Source of the DNA: Arthrobacter pigmenti
GTDB lineage: Bacteria > Actinomycetota > Actinomycetes > Actinomycetales > Micrococcaceae
Direction of reading: 5' to 3'
Length of the DNA: 64,000 bases
Assembly: GCF_011927905.1 (NCBI RefSeq)
Contig: NZ_JAATJL010000001.1
Span: forward strand, 806,001 to 870,000
The notes below the pieces were generated by a model. The model saw only the letters and a list, made by a program, of their open reading frames with translations. It did no database searches and had not been told where the DNA came from. A program made the translations under genes and the position numbers. This document shows, piece after piece, positions 43,532 to 55,082 of this stretch (its first letter is position 1; each line of letters begins with the position of its first letter).

Positions 43532-43536
43532 AGACC
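43524..43536 (+). promoter_or_regulatory. Leaderless promoter of the NUDIX gene
   Basis: TAGGCT (43524-43529), inside the end of the peptidase gene, is followed by seven bases and the ATG at 43537. Confidence 0.45.
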
Positions 43537-44007
43537 ATGCCTACACCCGACTTTGTGCTGGCCCTCCGTTCAAAAATCGGTAATGACCCGCTCTGGCTTC
43601 CCGGCGCCGCGGCAGTGGTGTACGACGACGACGGCCGCGTCCTGCTCGGACGGCGCGCCGACAACGGCCAATGGACGATCATCACCGGAATCATCGACCC
43701 GGGCGAACAACCGGCGCAGGCAATCGTGCGCGAAGTGATGGAGGAGACCGGGGTGGTTGTGGAGGTGGAGCATCTGGTGGGCGTCGACGTCGTCGGGCCA
43801 GTGACGTTCCCGAACGGAGACGTGTCCACCTTCCTGAGCCTGGTCTTCCGGTGCCGCTACCTCTCGGGCGAAGCGCGGGTCAACGACGACGAGTCGAGCG
43901 AGGTGCGCTGGTTCGACCTGCAGGACCTGCCGCCGCTGAACGACCTGCACCGGCACCATGCGCGGACAGCCCGGCACTCGGACGGTGTGCCCTACTTCGT
44001 GCGGTAG
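43537..44007 (+). CDS. NUDIX hydrolase
   Basis: The 156-residue protein has a complete NUDIX box, GIIDPGEQPAQAIVREVMEETGVVV (the G-x5-E-x7-REVMEE-x-G pattern), which binds Mg and hydrolyses a nucleoside diphosphate linked to another group. The N-terminus PLWLPGAAAVVYDDDGRVLLGRR is typical of the MutT/ADP-ribose class in actinobacteria. Substrate specificity cannot be inferred. ATG 43537 is fixed by the -10 box inside the preceding gene. Confidence 0.88.
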   Translation: MPTPDFVLALRSKIGNDPLWLPGAAAVVYDDDGRVLLGRRADNGQWTIITGIIDPGEQPAQAIVREVMEETGVVVEVEHLVGVDVVGPVTFPNGDVSTFLSLVFRCRYLSGEARVNDDESSEVRWFDLQDLPPLNDLHRHHARTARHSDGVPYFVR

Positions 44008-44034
44008 CGGCCTTTGTTCGGTAGAGGCGAGGGC

Positions 44035-44091
44035 TGAGTGCTTGGATAATCACCGAATGCGGTGCTCAGAAAACCATTATCTCCGCACTCA
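44035..44091. repeat. 57-bp imperfect palindrome between the NUDIX and exporter genes
   Basis: Sixteen-base arms (TGAGTGCTTGGATAAT and the complement of its partner) match at 13 positions. The 25-nt loop contains a second exact hairpin, CACCG-aatg-CGGTG. The element sits between two convergent genes and has no T-tract on either side. Confidence 0.75.
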
Positions 44092-44125
44092 ACGCCGGTG
44101 GTTAGGGGATTGCCGGCGCGGGTTC

Positions 44126-46407
<2,282 letters not shown>

Positions 46408-46416
46408 AAAGTGTAT

Positions 46417-46445
46417 TTTTGCACTCTTATACGAAACGTGCAAAA
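46417..46445. promoter_or_regulatory. TetR-type operator
   Basis: TTTTGCAC and GTGCAAAA are exact inverted 8-bp arms with a 13-nt spacer. The spacer contains TATAAG on the minus strand, the likely -10 box of the regulator gene. Confidence 0.75.
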
Positions 46446-46470
46446 CATCCTGAAAGGTGGACCGACACAT

Positions 46471-46486
46471 TGGGAAACGCTTTCCA
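46471..46486. promoter_or_regulatory. LacI-type operator upstream of the pectinase gene
   Basis: TGGGAAACGCTTTCCA has the central CG and the GGAAA/TTTCC arms typical of LacI-family operators. It lies 25-40 bp upstream of the Crp-type site and promoter. Confidence 0.65.
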
Positions 46487-46508
46487 CATTCGAAGTGAAG
46501 CTCTTGTG

Positions 46509-46530
46509 TGTGACCGTTCTCACGTATAGG
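46509..46530 (+). promoter_or_regulatory. Crp/GlxR-type site and -10 box of the pectinase gene
   Basis: GTGACCGTTCTCAC (46510-46523) is a perfect GTGA-N6-TCAC palindrome, followed directly by the -10 candidate TATAGG (46525-46530). The start codon is about 108 bp downstream, so the message has a leader. Confidence 0.6.
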
Positions 46531-46638
46531 CTGGCGAAGGTCCAGGATCCTGAATCGTTTCATCCACGAACGGCGAAGAGGCATGGACCCCACGTACCAC
46601 CGAGAGATTTCACTGTCGAAACAAGAAGGTGTGATGCC

Positions 46639-49600
46639 ATGTCCCCCGGATTTCTGCGCCCGCATTCAGCGCGTGCCCTGATAGCAGGGACGGCCATCGT
46701 CGGTCTCTGTACGGCGACGACGCCGGCCTTGGCGGCGGAGGAGCCGCTCACCAGATCCTTCGATTTCGGTACTGCCAGCAGCCCTGTTGCTGACGGCTGG
46801 ACCGGAGTCGCTGAAAGCAACCGCTACTCCGTTGAAGCAGGGTTCGGGGTTGTGCCGCTAGCCGGCGCCGCGGCACCAACGTCCCGGTACCGCGCTATTG
46901 AGGCTGTGGACCCTGTCGCGAACGACTTCGTGCTGGGCTCCGCATGGGGCTTTGTGGTTGATGTTCCCGATGGCGCTTACAGCGTGCGGGTTCTGTCGGG
47001 CGATCAGCTTCCCGGTACCAGCACCTCCAAGACCAACGTTGCGCTGGAAGGGGTGGCAGCCGGAACCGTTCAGGCGCGCCAGTCCGTGTCTGAGCAGACC
47101 TGGCAGACAACGGTGGAGGACGGCCAGCTCACCATTGACTTCTCCGCAGACACCGGTGGGGCCTACGTCAACGGCGTGGTTGTCACCGAGGTTGAGCCGG
47201 AGCCGGAGCCGGAACCAGAACCTGAACCCGAGCCGGAAGAGCCGGTCTCCACGCTCACCGCTCCACAGTCTGTGCGCATGTCCCACGTGACCCCCGAGGC
47301 GGTAACACTGCGTTGGAATCTGGTCACCGGAGCCACGGGTTACGTAGTCAGCCGCGCCGACACCGTCGGCGGTCCTTACACCAAAGTTGCAGAAACCACG
47401 GAGCGGGTTGTCTACCTGACGGACCCCGTCGACACAACCAAAACCCATTACTACAAGATCCAGGCGCGCGGCGCAGACGGCCTCTCGCCGTCGTCGGCTG
47501 CTGCTGTCTCCAGCCTCAGCGGTGAGGCACCGGCACTTCCGGAGAACGGCGTACTTTCGCTGGACCTCGGTAACGGGGCAACCGCTCCCGGCGCTGTCCG
47601 GGTGGACGAGACCACCGCATACACGGCAGAGAACCGCGTGGGCTTCGTGGACGTGTCACAGGTGTCCGCTACCGACCGCGGCATCGAGGACGCAACGCGT
47701 TCAGACTTCGTCACAGTCGGGGATACCGAGCTCGTTATCGACCTGCCGAACGGCAACTACACGGCGAATCTCATCGCGGGCGACCCCGAGGGCGCCACTG
47801 ATATCGCGATTACCGCTGAGCAGATGGCGAAGGTGCAGCCAACCGCCAAGACTGCCGGTCAGTACCTGGAGATGGCCTTCGACATCGCAGTGGTGGACGG
47901 CCAGCTCAATCTTGAGTTCGGTGGCACTGCAGCTAATCTGAATTCGCTCGTGCTGACCCAGCAGACGCCGCTTGAGGCAGGGCCTCAGCCGACCGCCTGG
48001 ATCACCGGCGACTCCACCGTCCAGACCTACACCTCCGGGTTCGCGCCGCAGGCAGGCTGGGGTCAGATGATTGACCGTTTCCTTTCGGATGACGTGGCGA
48101 TCGAGAACAAGGCGATCGGCGGGCGCAGTTCGAAGAACTTCATCAGCCAGGGCCGCCTCGACGAGGTGCTGCTGGACATCCGTCCGGGCGACTACCTCTT
48201 CGTTCAGTTCGGCCACAACGACAACAGCTATGGCGTTGACGACCGCTGGGCCGCTCCCGGGGACTACGCGGAGTACCTGCGTACCTTCATCGACGGCGCC
48301 ACACAGCGCGGTGCAACCCCGGTCATCGTGACGCCGGTGTCCCGCAGGTCCTACAACACGGAGACAGGCGAGACGAACGTGTCCTTCCCCGAGTACGTGC
48401 AGGCAGCATCGGATATCGCTGCCGAGACCGGCACGCCGCTGGTGGACCTGTCGGCCTCGAGCCGCGCCTACCTGACCGAGATCGGGCCGGAAGCAGCCAA
48501 GTCAGTCTTCCTGCACGTTCCGGCGGGCGTGTACCCGGGCCGGCCGAACGGAACCACTGACGACACCCACTTCCAGGAATACGGCGCCATTCAGATGGCC
48601 CGCCTCGTCGCCACTGATATCGCAAAGCTGGACATCCCGCTTGCGGCAGAGGTGGAAGCGGCAGAGCCGCCGGCAGAAGTTCCGGCAGCGCCCACCGGGC
48701 TTGTTGCGGGCAGCGTCTCGAACGCCGGTGCGCAGCTGACCTGGGATGCAGTCGAGGGTGCTGACATCTACAAGGTCTTCGCGAAGAAGGCCGACGCCGG
48801 TGACGAAGCGTATGCTCTCGTCACCACGTCGACCGTGCCGATCGCTTCGGTAACCGGTTTAGCGGAAGGCACCTCCTACGACCTGCGGGTTGCCGCAGTC
48901 AACGGCCGGGGCGACTCGGCGCCGTCGGAAGTTGTCCGGATCACCACGAAGGCACCGCTGTACAAGTTCGACCTGCAGCTCTCCGGTAACCCGGTGATGG
49001 ACGGCTACACAGCGATCGATAACATGAGCCTCTACACACCGGAGATCGGCTACGGCTTCCTGTCCATCGATGGTCTTGGCGGGCGCGACCGTGGTACCGG
49101 GTTTGACCCTGTGCCCACCGCTCTCCAGCAGGACTTCCTGCTGCCCGATGCGAATGCGCACGAACTTGTCATCGATGTGCCGAACGGCTCCTATGCACTG
49201 AAGGCCTATTACGGCGACCCGCTCGGAAGCGGACGGCTCGCGCTGCAGGCAGAGAGCAAGGATTACGGTTCTTCCAACGCCGGTCGCGGCACCATTGGCG
49301 ACCGGCTCCTGCAGCCGGTACTGGTGACGGATGGTCAGATCAGCATCAAGGCCACCGGCTGGTTCAACGGCCTCGAAATTACGCCGCTGCTGCTGGCGCC
49401 GAATGAGCTCACGGCAGACGACGTCGTTATCGACGGTAGTGACGTTGCTGTGTCGCTGAGCTGGAAGGGCAACGACGACGCCGCGGGCTACCGTGTCTAC
49501 CGCCAGTCGGCGGGAGCGACGGAAGCCGAAGCTCTCGGTGATGTGGATGGAACGTCCTTCGTGGATACGACGGCCGATATCGGGCTGGAGTACACCTACA

Positions 49601-52131
49601 CCGTCGTTGCTCTGGACGCGGCCGGCGCGGAGTCTGTTCCGTCCAATGCGCTTGAGCTCACTACGGTGGACCCGGACGTAGCAAAGGCGCCGGTTCCCAC
49701 AGGACTGGCCTTGGGCGACGTGAACAAGAACGACGTCACGCTCAACTGGCAGGCCTCCGAGGGCGCGCTCTTCTACCAGGTCTTCCGCGCCGATCCGTTG
49801 GCTGACGGTTCGGTCAGTGAGCTCGAGCTCATCGGTCGGGCTGAAGGTCCCACTTACACGGACACCGATGTCCTGACCACCATCGAGTACGTGTATGCGG
49901 TGGCTGCCGTGAACGCGGGCGGCGTCTCGGCGCAGTCTGAGACCGTCACTTCCCCCGCTGTCACCACGCTGGCGCGGCAGACCGAACGGCTTGACCGTTC
50001 CCCGGTTGCGGTTGCCTCCGAAGAAGGCGTCTACATTGGTTGGCGCATGCTCGGCCTCGATCCTGAGGAGATCAAGTTCCACGTGTACCGCGACGGTGAG
50101 CGGATCACTGCCGACCCTGTGACATCCAGCACCAACATGCTCGATGCCGACGGCGCTGCCGGTGCAACTTACCGCATCAGCACCGTGGTGAACGGATCCG
50201 AACGCTGGGCCACCGAGGACTTCACTGTGTGGGATGCCCAGACCCTGGATATCCCGCTGGACAAGCCGGCCGACGCATACACCAAGGACGGCCAGCCCTA
50301 CAGCTATCGTGCCAATGACGCATCGATCGGTGACCTGGACGGTGACGGTCAGTACGAGATCGTGCTCAAGTGGGATCCGACCAACTCGCAGGACAACTCC
50401 AAGGGTGGCTACACCGGCAACGTCTATGTTGATGCCTACGAACTGGACGGCACCCGCCTATGGCGGATCGACCTGGGCAACAACATCCGTGCGGGCGCTC
50501 ACTACACCCAGTTCCAGGTGTTCGACCTGGACGGCGACGGCAAGGCCGAAGTCACCATGAAGACGGCCGATGGAACAGTGGACGGAGCCGGTGTAGTGAT
50601 CGGCGATGCACGGGCCGACTACCGGAACTCCGGCGGGTACGTGCTGTCCGGCCCTGAATTCCTCACGGTCTTCTCGGGCGCAACGGGTGCGGCGATCGAT
50701 ACCGCAGACTACATTCCGGCTCGTGGGGATGTCGGTTCCTGGGGCGACGGTTACGGTAACCGCGTGGACCGGTTCCTGGCTGGCGTCGCATACCTTGACG
50801 GTGAAAAGCCGAGCCTGATCTTCAGCCGCGGCTACTACACCCGCACGGTGATCGCAGCCTACGACTTCGACGGCACCTCGCTCACCTCACGGTGGACCTT
50901 CGATTCCAATGAGTCCGGCGATGAGTACCGCGGCCAGGGTAACCACGGATTGTCGGTGGCGGATGTTGATGGGGATCAAAAGGACGAGATTGTCTTCGGC
51001 TCGATGACCATCGACGACGACGGGACGCCGCTCTACAACACCGGCCTCGGCCACGGTGACGCGCTGCACGTATCGGACTTCGATCCGGCGCATGCCGGAC
51101 TCGAGGTGTTCGCTGCGCATGAGGACCTCGGTGCTTCCGGCGGCGCGGGTGCAACGTACCGTGACGCTGCGACCGGTGAGGTCATCTGGTCCATTCCTGC
51201 GACCAGGGATACCGGCCGCGCCGTCATGGGCGACATCGATCCGAGGCATGCAGGCTCGGAGGGGTGGGCCATCGGCGGCGACGCTGCGTGGAACTCACCC
51301 GTGGGCCAACTGAAGTCAGCAAGCGGTGAGCTGCTTTCCGAGCAGATTCCGGCGGCGAACTTCCTCACCTGGTGGGACGGTGACCTGCTTCGGGAGATCA
51401 CCGATCACGACTGGACGGAGGCTACCCGCACCGGCGTGCCGACCATCTCCAAGTGGAATGCGGAGACCAGCACGGAGGAGGAGATCTACCGGGCAACGGG
51501 AACCCTCACGAACAACGACACCAAGGGCACCCCGGCACTGCAGGCAGATCTGTTCGGTGACTGGCGAGAAGAAATTGTCACGCGCACTGATGATTCCACG
51601 GCCCTGCGCATTGCCACGACGGTGAATGTAACCGACCACCGGCTCCGCACGCTGCAGTCCGATCCGGTATACCGTCTCGGCGTGGCATGGCAGAACACCG
51701 CTTACAACCAGCCGCCGCACACCTCCTACTTCCTGGGAGCCGGGATGGAGCAGCCGGAGGCGCCGAGCATCGCCTATACGGGTGAGGAGCCGGCACCGGG
51801 CGAGCTTGTGAAGCCGGGCTTCGTTCCGGAACCCGCGGACAAGAAGGAGCTGACCAAGAAGAACCAGGTGGACCTCGGGCTCGGCAAGGAGAAGTTCCCA
51901 CGCGGAGCGTCGGAAGTTGTCTTATCCAACCTGACGGCAGGTCAGTGGGTTCACATCTACCTCGGCGGAACCGCACTGGGCTGGCATCTGGTGAACGACG
52001 ACGGCACAGTCACCGTGACGACGCCGGAGGACACCCGGCCTGGTGACAACCGGCTTGTTATCCACACCGCCTCAGGTGAGCTTCACGGCTGGGACCGGTT
52101 GAAAGTGGTCGGACCGCCGGTCAAGCGCTGA
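46639..52131 (+). CDS. Secreted modular rhamnogalacturonan acetylesterase-lyase fusion
   Basis: ATG 46639 gives a signal peptide ending at PALA (about residue 32) in a product of 1830 residues. In order: malectin/galactose-binding-like module (37-184); Glu-Pro linker (185-203); fibronectin III (207-296); malectin-like (306-444); CE12-type SGNH esterase (about 453-669) with GDST (Ser459), GGRSSK, GHND (525-528) and DDTHF (His644); fibronectin III (681-772); malectin-like (775-917); two fibronectin III (921-1109); PL11-type rhamnogalacturonan lyase (about 1111-1711) with DLDGDGQYEIVLKWD and DLDGDGKAEVTMKTADG calcium loops; C-terminal beta domain (1731-1826). One chain could thus deacetylate and cleave pectin rhamnogalacturonan I outside the cell. 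Enzyme families are assigned by motif. No anchor is seen, and a TTA codon occurs at 1762. Confidence 0.9.
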   Translation: MSPGFLRPHSARALIAGTAIVGLCTATTPALAAEEPLTRSFDFGTASSPVADGWTGVAESNRYSVEAGFGVVPLAGAAAPTSRYRAIEAVDPVANDFVLGSAWGFVVDVPDGAYSVRVLSGDQLPGTSTSKTNVALEGVAAGTVQARQSVSEQTWQTTVEDGQLTIDFSADTGGAYVNGVVVTEVEPEPEPEPEPEPEPEEPVSTLTAPQSVRMSHVTPEAVTLRWNLVTGATGYVVSRADTVGGPYTKVAETTERVVYLTDPVDTTKTHYYKIQARGADGLSPSSAAAVSSLSGEAPALPENGVLSLDLGNGATAPGAVRVDETTAYTAENRVGFVDVSQVSATDRGIEDATRSDFVTVGDTELVIDLPNGNYTANLIAGDPEGATDIAITAEQMAKVQPTAKTAGQYLEMAFDIAVVDGQLNLEFGGTAANLNSLVLTQQTPLEAGPQPTAWITGDSTVQTYTSGFAPQAGWGQMIDRFLSDDVAIENKAIGGRSSKNFISQGRLDEVLLDIRPGDYLFVQFGHNDNSYGVDDRWAAPGDYAEYLRTFIDGATQRGATPVIVTPVSRRSYNTETGETNVSFPEYVQAASDIAAETGTPLVDLSASSRAYLTEIGPEAAKSVFLHVPAGVYPGRPNGTTDDTHFQEYGAIQMARLVATDIAKLDIPLAAEVEAAEPPAEVPAAPTGLVAGSVSNAGAQLTWDAVEGADIYKVFAKKADAGDEAYALVTTSTVPIASVTGLAEGTSYDLRVAAVNGRGDSAPSEVVRITTKAPLYKFDLQLSGNPVMDGYTAIDNMSLYTPEIGYGFLSIDGLGGRDRGTGFDPVPTALQQDFLLPDANAHELVIDVPNGSYALKAYYGDPLGSGRLALQAESKDYGSSNAGRGTIGDRLLQPVLVTDGQISIKATGWFNGLEITPLLLAPNELTADDVVIDGSDVAVSLSWKGNDDAAGYRVYRQSAGATEAEALGDVDGTSFVDTTADIGLEYTYTVVALDAAGAESVPSNALELTTVDPDVAKAPVPTGLALGDVNKNDVTLNWQASEGALFYQVFRADPLADGSVSELELIGRAEGPTYTDTDVLTTIEYVYAVAAVNAGGVSAQSETVTSPAVTTLARQTERLDRSPVAVASEEGVYIGWRMLGLDPEEIKFHVYRDGERITADPVTSSTNMLDADGAAGATYRISTVVNGSERWATEDFTVWDAQTLDIPLDKPADAYTKDGQPYSYRANDASIGDLDGDGQYEIVLKWDPTNSQDNSKGGYTGNVYVDAYELDGTRLWRIDLGNNIRAGAHYTQFQVFDLDGDGKAEVTMKTADGTVDGAGVVIGDARADYRNSGGYVLSGPEFLTVFSGATGAAIDTADYIPARGDVGSWGDGYGNRVDRFLAGVAYLDGEKPSLIFSRGYYTRTVIAAYDFDGTSLTSRWTFDSNESGDEYRGQGNHGLSVADVDGDQKDEIVFGSMTIDDDGTPLYNTGLGHGDALHVSDFDPAHAGLEVFAAHEDLGASGGAGATYRDAATGEVIWSIPATRDTGRAVMGDIDPRHAGSEGWAIGGDAAWNSPVGQLKSASGELLSEQIPAANFLTWWDGDLLREITDHDWTEATRTGVPTISKWNAETSTEEEIYRATGTLTNNDTKGTPALQADLFGDWREEIVTRTDDSTALRIATTVNVTDHRLRTLQSDPVYRLGVAWQNTAYNQPPHTSYFLGAGMEQPEAPSIAYTGEEPAPGELVKPGFVPEPADKKELTKKNQVDLGLGKEKFPRGASEVVLSNLTAGQWVHIYLGGTALGWHLVNDDGTVTVTTPEDTRPGDNRLVIHTASGELHGWDRLKVVGPPVKR

Positions 52132-52152
52132 CGGCAGTAGCTGGAACACAGG

Positions 52153-52186
52153 GAGCCCGGACGGTTGTGAACCGTCCGGGCTCTGC
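52153..52186 (+). terminator. Hairpin terminator after the pectinase gene
   Basis: A perfect 14-bp stem (GAGCCCGGACGGTT paired with AACCGTCCGGGCTC) has a 3-nt loop. The T-rich tail is weak. Confidence 0.75.
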
Positions 52187-52196
52187 CATTCCCACA

Positions 52197-52254
52197 TCGA
52201 GTCAGCAGAAATGGCTAGGAATTGAGCCGAAAGTAGTCATTCTTGCTGACTCGA
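52197..52254. repeat. 58-bp imperfect palindrome between the pectinase and fumarase genes
   Basis: Arms of 21 bases match at 18 positions, with the outer 11 (TCGAGTCAGCA and TGCTGACTCGA) exact. The loop is 16 nt. It ends nine bases beyond the fumarase stop, and no T-tract flanks it. Confidence 0.85.
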
Positions 52255-52262
52255 TTGAGGTC

Positions 52263-53687
52263 TTACTGCGGCGGACGCGTCATCGAAAGGACGTCGAGCG
52301 CCTCATCGAGCTGCGCTTCGGTCAGCTCGCCGCGCTCAACGTAACCGAGCGCGACGACGGCCTCCCGGACGGTCAGCCCCTCTGCGACGGCCTTCTTCGC
52401 GATCTTCGCGGCGTTCTCGTAGCCGATGTATTTGTTCAGCGGAGTCACGATCGACGGCGATGCCTCGGCGAGGAAGCGGGCGCGCTCCTCGTTGGCGGTA
52501 AGGCCGTCGATCATCTTGTCGGCCATCACCCGGCTGGTGTTGGCGAGCAGCCGGATGGACTCGAGCAGGTTTGCTGCCATGACCGGAATGCCCACGTTCA
52601 GCTCGAACGCCCCGTTGGTGGAGGACAGCGCGATGGTGGTGTCGTTGCCGACCACCTGCGCTGCAACCATGATGGCCGCCTCGCAGATCACCGGGTTCAC
52701 CTTGCCGGGCATGATGGAGGATCCAGGCTGCAGGTCCGGAATGGCAATCTCGCCAAGACCTGTGTTGGGCCCGGAGCCCATCCAGCGCAGGTCGTTGTTG
52801 ATCTTCATAAACGAGTAAGCAATGTTGCGAAGCTGTCCCGAAGCCTCGATGAGGCCGTCGCGGTTTGCCTGCGCCTCGAAGTGGTTGCGGGCCTCGGTCA
52901 GCGGCAGGCCGGTGTCTTCGGCGAGCAGTTCAATGACCCTGGCGGAGAAACCGGCCGGGGTGTTGATTCCCGTGCCGACGGCCGTCCCGCCGAGGGGAAC
53001 TTCGGCAACGCGGGGGAGCGAGGCATTGATGCGCTCAATGCCGTAGCGGACCTGCGCGGCGTACCCGCCGAATTCCTGACCCAGGGTGACCGGTGTGGCA
53101 TCCATCAGGTGGGTGCGGCCGGATTTCACGACGCCCTTGAATTCCTCGGCCTTACGCTCCAGGGACTCGGCGAGGTACTCAAGCGCCGGGATCAGGTCGT
53201 TGATCAGCGCCGAGGTTGCCGCTACGTGGACCGAGGTCGGGAAAACGTCGTTCGAGGACTGCGAGGCGTTGACGTGGTCATTGGGGTGAACCACCTTCTC
53301 GCTGCCGCCATCCTTGAGCGCCCGTGAGGCGAGTTCGGCGATGACCTCGTTGCTGTTCATGTTGGAGGACGTTCCGGAACCGGTCTGGAACACGTCGATC
53401 GGGAAATCGCCGTCGTACTGCCCGGTGGCCACCAGGTCAGCAGCGGTCTCGATGGCTCGTGCCAGCTCGGCATCGAGCACGCCGAGTTCGGCGTTGGCAG
53501 TGGCGGCCGCCTTCTTGATCCGCGCGAGGGCCTCGATGTGGGTGCGCTCCAGGGTCTTGCCGGAGATCGGGAAGTTCTCCACGGCGCGCTGTGTCTGGGC
53601 ACGATAGAGCGCGTCTGTGGGTACCCGCACCTCGCCCATGGTGTCGTGTTCGATGCGGTATTCGAGGTCCTGGGAATCAGTCGTCAT
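52263..53687 (-). CDS. fumC: Fumarate hydratase, class II
   Basis: This 474-residue TCA-cycle enzyme interconverts fumarate and malate. The superfamily signature [11 protein letters not shown] (with the catalytic Ser loop) is complete, and [29 protein letters not shown] and [16 protein letters not shown] are the other conserved substrate regions. ATG 53687 gives the usual [17 protein letters not shown] opening. The gene corresponds to Rv1098c and, as there, lies near glpX. Its promoter should be in the 71-bp gap before the carbonic anhydrase stop, or upstream if co-transcribed. Confidence 0.97.
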   Translation of the reverse strand: MTTDSQDLEYRIEHDTMGEVRVPTDALYRAQTQRAVENFPISGKTLERTHIEALARIKKAAATANAELGVLDAELARAIETAADLVATGQYDGDFPIDVFQTGSGTSSNMNSNEVIAELASRALKDGGSEKVVHPNDHVNASQSSNDVFPTSVHVAATSALINDLIPALEYLAESLERKAEEFKGVVKSGRTHLMDATPVTLGQEFGGYAAQVRYGIERINASLPRVAEVPLGGTAVGTGINTPAGFSARVIELLAEDTGLPLTEARNHFEAQANRDGLIEASGQLRNIAYSFMKINNDLRWMGSGPNTGLGEIAIPDLQPGSSIMPGKVNPVICEAAIMVAAQVVGNDTTIALSSTNGAFELNVGIPVMAANLLESIRLLANTSRVMADKMIDGLTANEERARFLAEASPSIVTPLNKYIGYENAAKIAKKAVAEGLTVREAVVALGYVERGELTEAQLDEALDVLSMTRPPQ

Positions 53688-53758
53688 GCGCCAATTCTCG
53701 TCTGTAGCCCTATCGCGCCACAAATTGCCGGTGCCCGCCGCCGGTACCCGCGCTGCAG

Positions 53759-54373
53759 CTACAGCGCTCCGTTGTCGGCGACCAGTTCCGCCTTGCCTTC
53801 CTCGAGCCGGTAAGCCACCCCGACGACGGCGGTGGACCCCTGCTCGACCGCGTCGCTGATGACGCGCGAGGAGTCGACCAAGCGGTTCGCGGTCTGTTTG
53901 ATGTGCTCGACGACGGTTCCGTTGACGTCGGTGACACCGTTTCGCTGCGAGGTCAGTACTGACGGCGTGATGCGTTCCACTAGGTCGCGGATGAAACCGG
54001 CGGGCATGGCTCCGGTCTCGATAGCGTTCATGGTGGCCGTGACTGCGCCGCAGGAATCGTGCCCCAAAATCACAATCAACGGGACGCCGAGCACGCTCAC
54101 GCTGTACTCGAGGGAGCCGAGGACGGCGTCGTCGATCACCTGGCCGGCGGTGCGGACCACGAAGACGTCACCGAGGCCGACGTCGAAAATGATCTCTGCG
54201 GCCAGACGCGAATCCGAGCAGCCGAAGATGACTGCGAAGGGATTCTGGGTGTTGACCAGCGACGTGCGTCTGGACGCGTCCTGGTTGGGGTGCGAGGAGT
54301 CCGAGGAAATGAAGCGAGCATTTCCGTCGCGCAGTTTCTGCCATGCTTCCGCGGGAGTAAGTTGCTTGTTCAC
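53759..54373 (-). CDS. Beta-class carbonic anhydrase
   Basis: This 204-residue enzyme hydrates CO2. The zinc ligands lie in [11 protein letters not shown] (Cys, Asp, Arg) and [12 protein letters not shown] (His, Cys), spaced as in beta-class enzymes. GTG 54373 is preferred because TACAGT ends six bases upstream and the resulting [20 protein letters not shown] is the usual opening; a GTG at 54400 is in frame but has no support. It is cytoplasmic and could supply bicarbonate for carboxylases. It lies between DUF4245 and fumC on the same strand. Confidence 0.93.
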   Translation of the reverse strand: MNKQLTPAEAWQKLRDGNARFISSDSSHPNQDASRRTSLVNTQNPFAVIFGCSDSRLAAEIIFDVGLGDVFVVRTAGQVIDDAVLGSLEYSVSVLGVPLIVILGHDSCGAVTATMNAIETGAMPAGFIRDLVERITPSVLTSQRNGVTDVNGTVVEHIKQTANRLVDSSRVISDAVEQGSTAVVGVAYRLEEGKAELVADNGAL

Positions 54374-54385
54374 CCGATTACTGTA
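54374..54385 (-). promoter_or_regulatory. Leaderless promoter of the carbonic anhydrase gene
   Basis: TACAGT (54385-54380, minus strand) is followed by six bases and the GTG at 54373. Confidence 0.5.
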
Positions 54386-54449
54386 CTGCGGACGATTCAC
54401 GGGACCGTACCGTCGGTGACGGCACGTTGAGCGTGTGGGTCAGAATGAG

Positions 54450-55082
54450 TCAGAGCTCGTCGGCGACGGCACCGGCAAGTATGTCGAACTCCACGAGGTC
54501 CGCTGTGCCGCCCAGAATCAGGGTGAAGCCCTTGAGCTCGGTGGTCAGGAAGGCATCGCCGGAGGGGCTGTCGAGCAGCTCCCAGGTCACGCCGTCGATC
54601 ACTCGCTGGCCGGAGGGTTCAGCGTCCTGAAGATGCTGCGAGAGCCAGGTGGGGTTGGCCTGGTTGGTCTGTGTCAGCCGGATGAACTCGCGGCTGGGTG
54701 TGAGATATCCCACCTCCCAGAAGGGGACCCCGTCTGCGCCGCTTCCGGTCCAGCGGGCGTAGTTCGAGGTCCAGCCGTCCGGCAGCCCGGCAGCAACCGG
54801 GAGGTACCCGGCGGCGCCCTCGGCCTGGTCGGCTATCCGTGCTACGTCGACATTGCGGGTGTAGGTCTCAGCCGTATGTGTGGGATTCAGCAGCACCACA
54901 AGGAAAACCAGGGCCAGCGTGGCGCCGGTGGCAATGAACATGCCCACAGCTGAAGCGTTGGCACGCTTTGCCTGCTTGGGCGTGAGCACCGGCGTACCCG
55001 CTGCCGACTGCTGATCTTCCTGGGCTTTCCTCACCCCTCCATTGTCACCCACGGATGGTTGCCGCGGCCAACCGGGACTCAT
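54450..55082 (-). CDS. DUF4245 membrane-anchored protein
   Basis: ATG 55082 has AAAGGA about nine bases upstream. The 210-residue protein has a basic, flexible N-terminus with QAKRANAS, one transmembrane helix (about residues 45-66, VGMFIATGATLALVFLVVLL) and an extracytoplasmic domain with LPDGWTSNYARW and VIDGVTWELLDS. This is the DUF4245 family (Rv1100-like), found next to glpX. Function is unknown. It diverges from glpX across 87 bp. Confidence 0.82.
   Translation of the reverse strand: MSPGWPRQPSVGDNGGVRKAQEDQQSAAGTPVLTPKQAKRANASAVGMFIATGATLALVFLVVLLNPTHTAETYTRNVDVARIADQAEGAAGYLPVAAGLPDGWTSNYARWTGSGADGVPFWEVGYLTPSREFIRLTQTNQANPTWLSQHLQDAEPSGQRVIDGVTWELLDSPSGDAFLTTELKGFTLILGGTADLVEFDILAGAVADEL

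Noticed and set aside
46411-46638. N-terminal extension of the pectinase frame upstream of residue 1
   Set aside because: It would cover the TetR operator, the LacI-type operator and the promoter. The ATG at 46639 gives a proper signal peptide.
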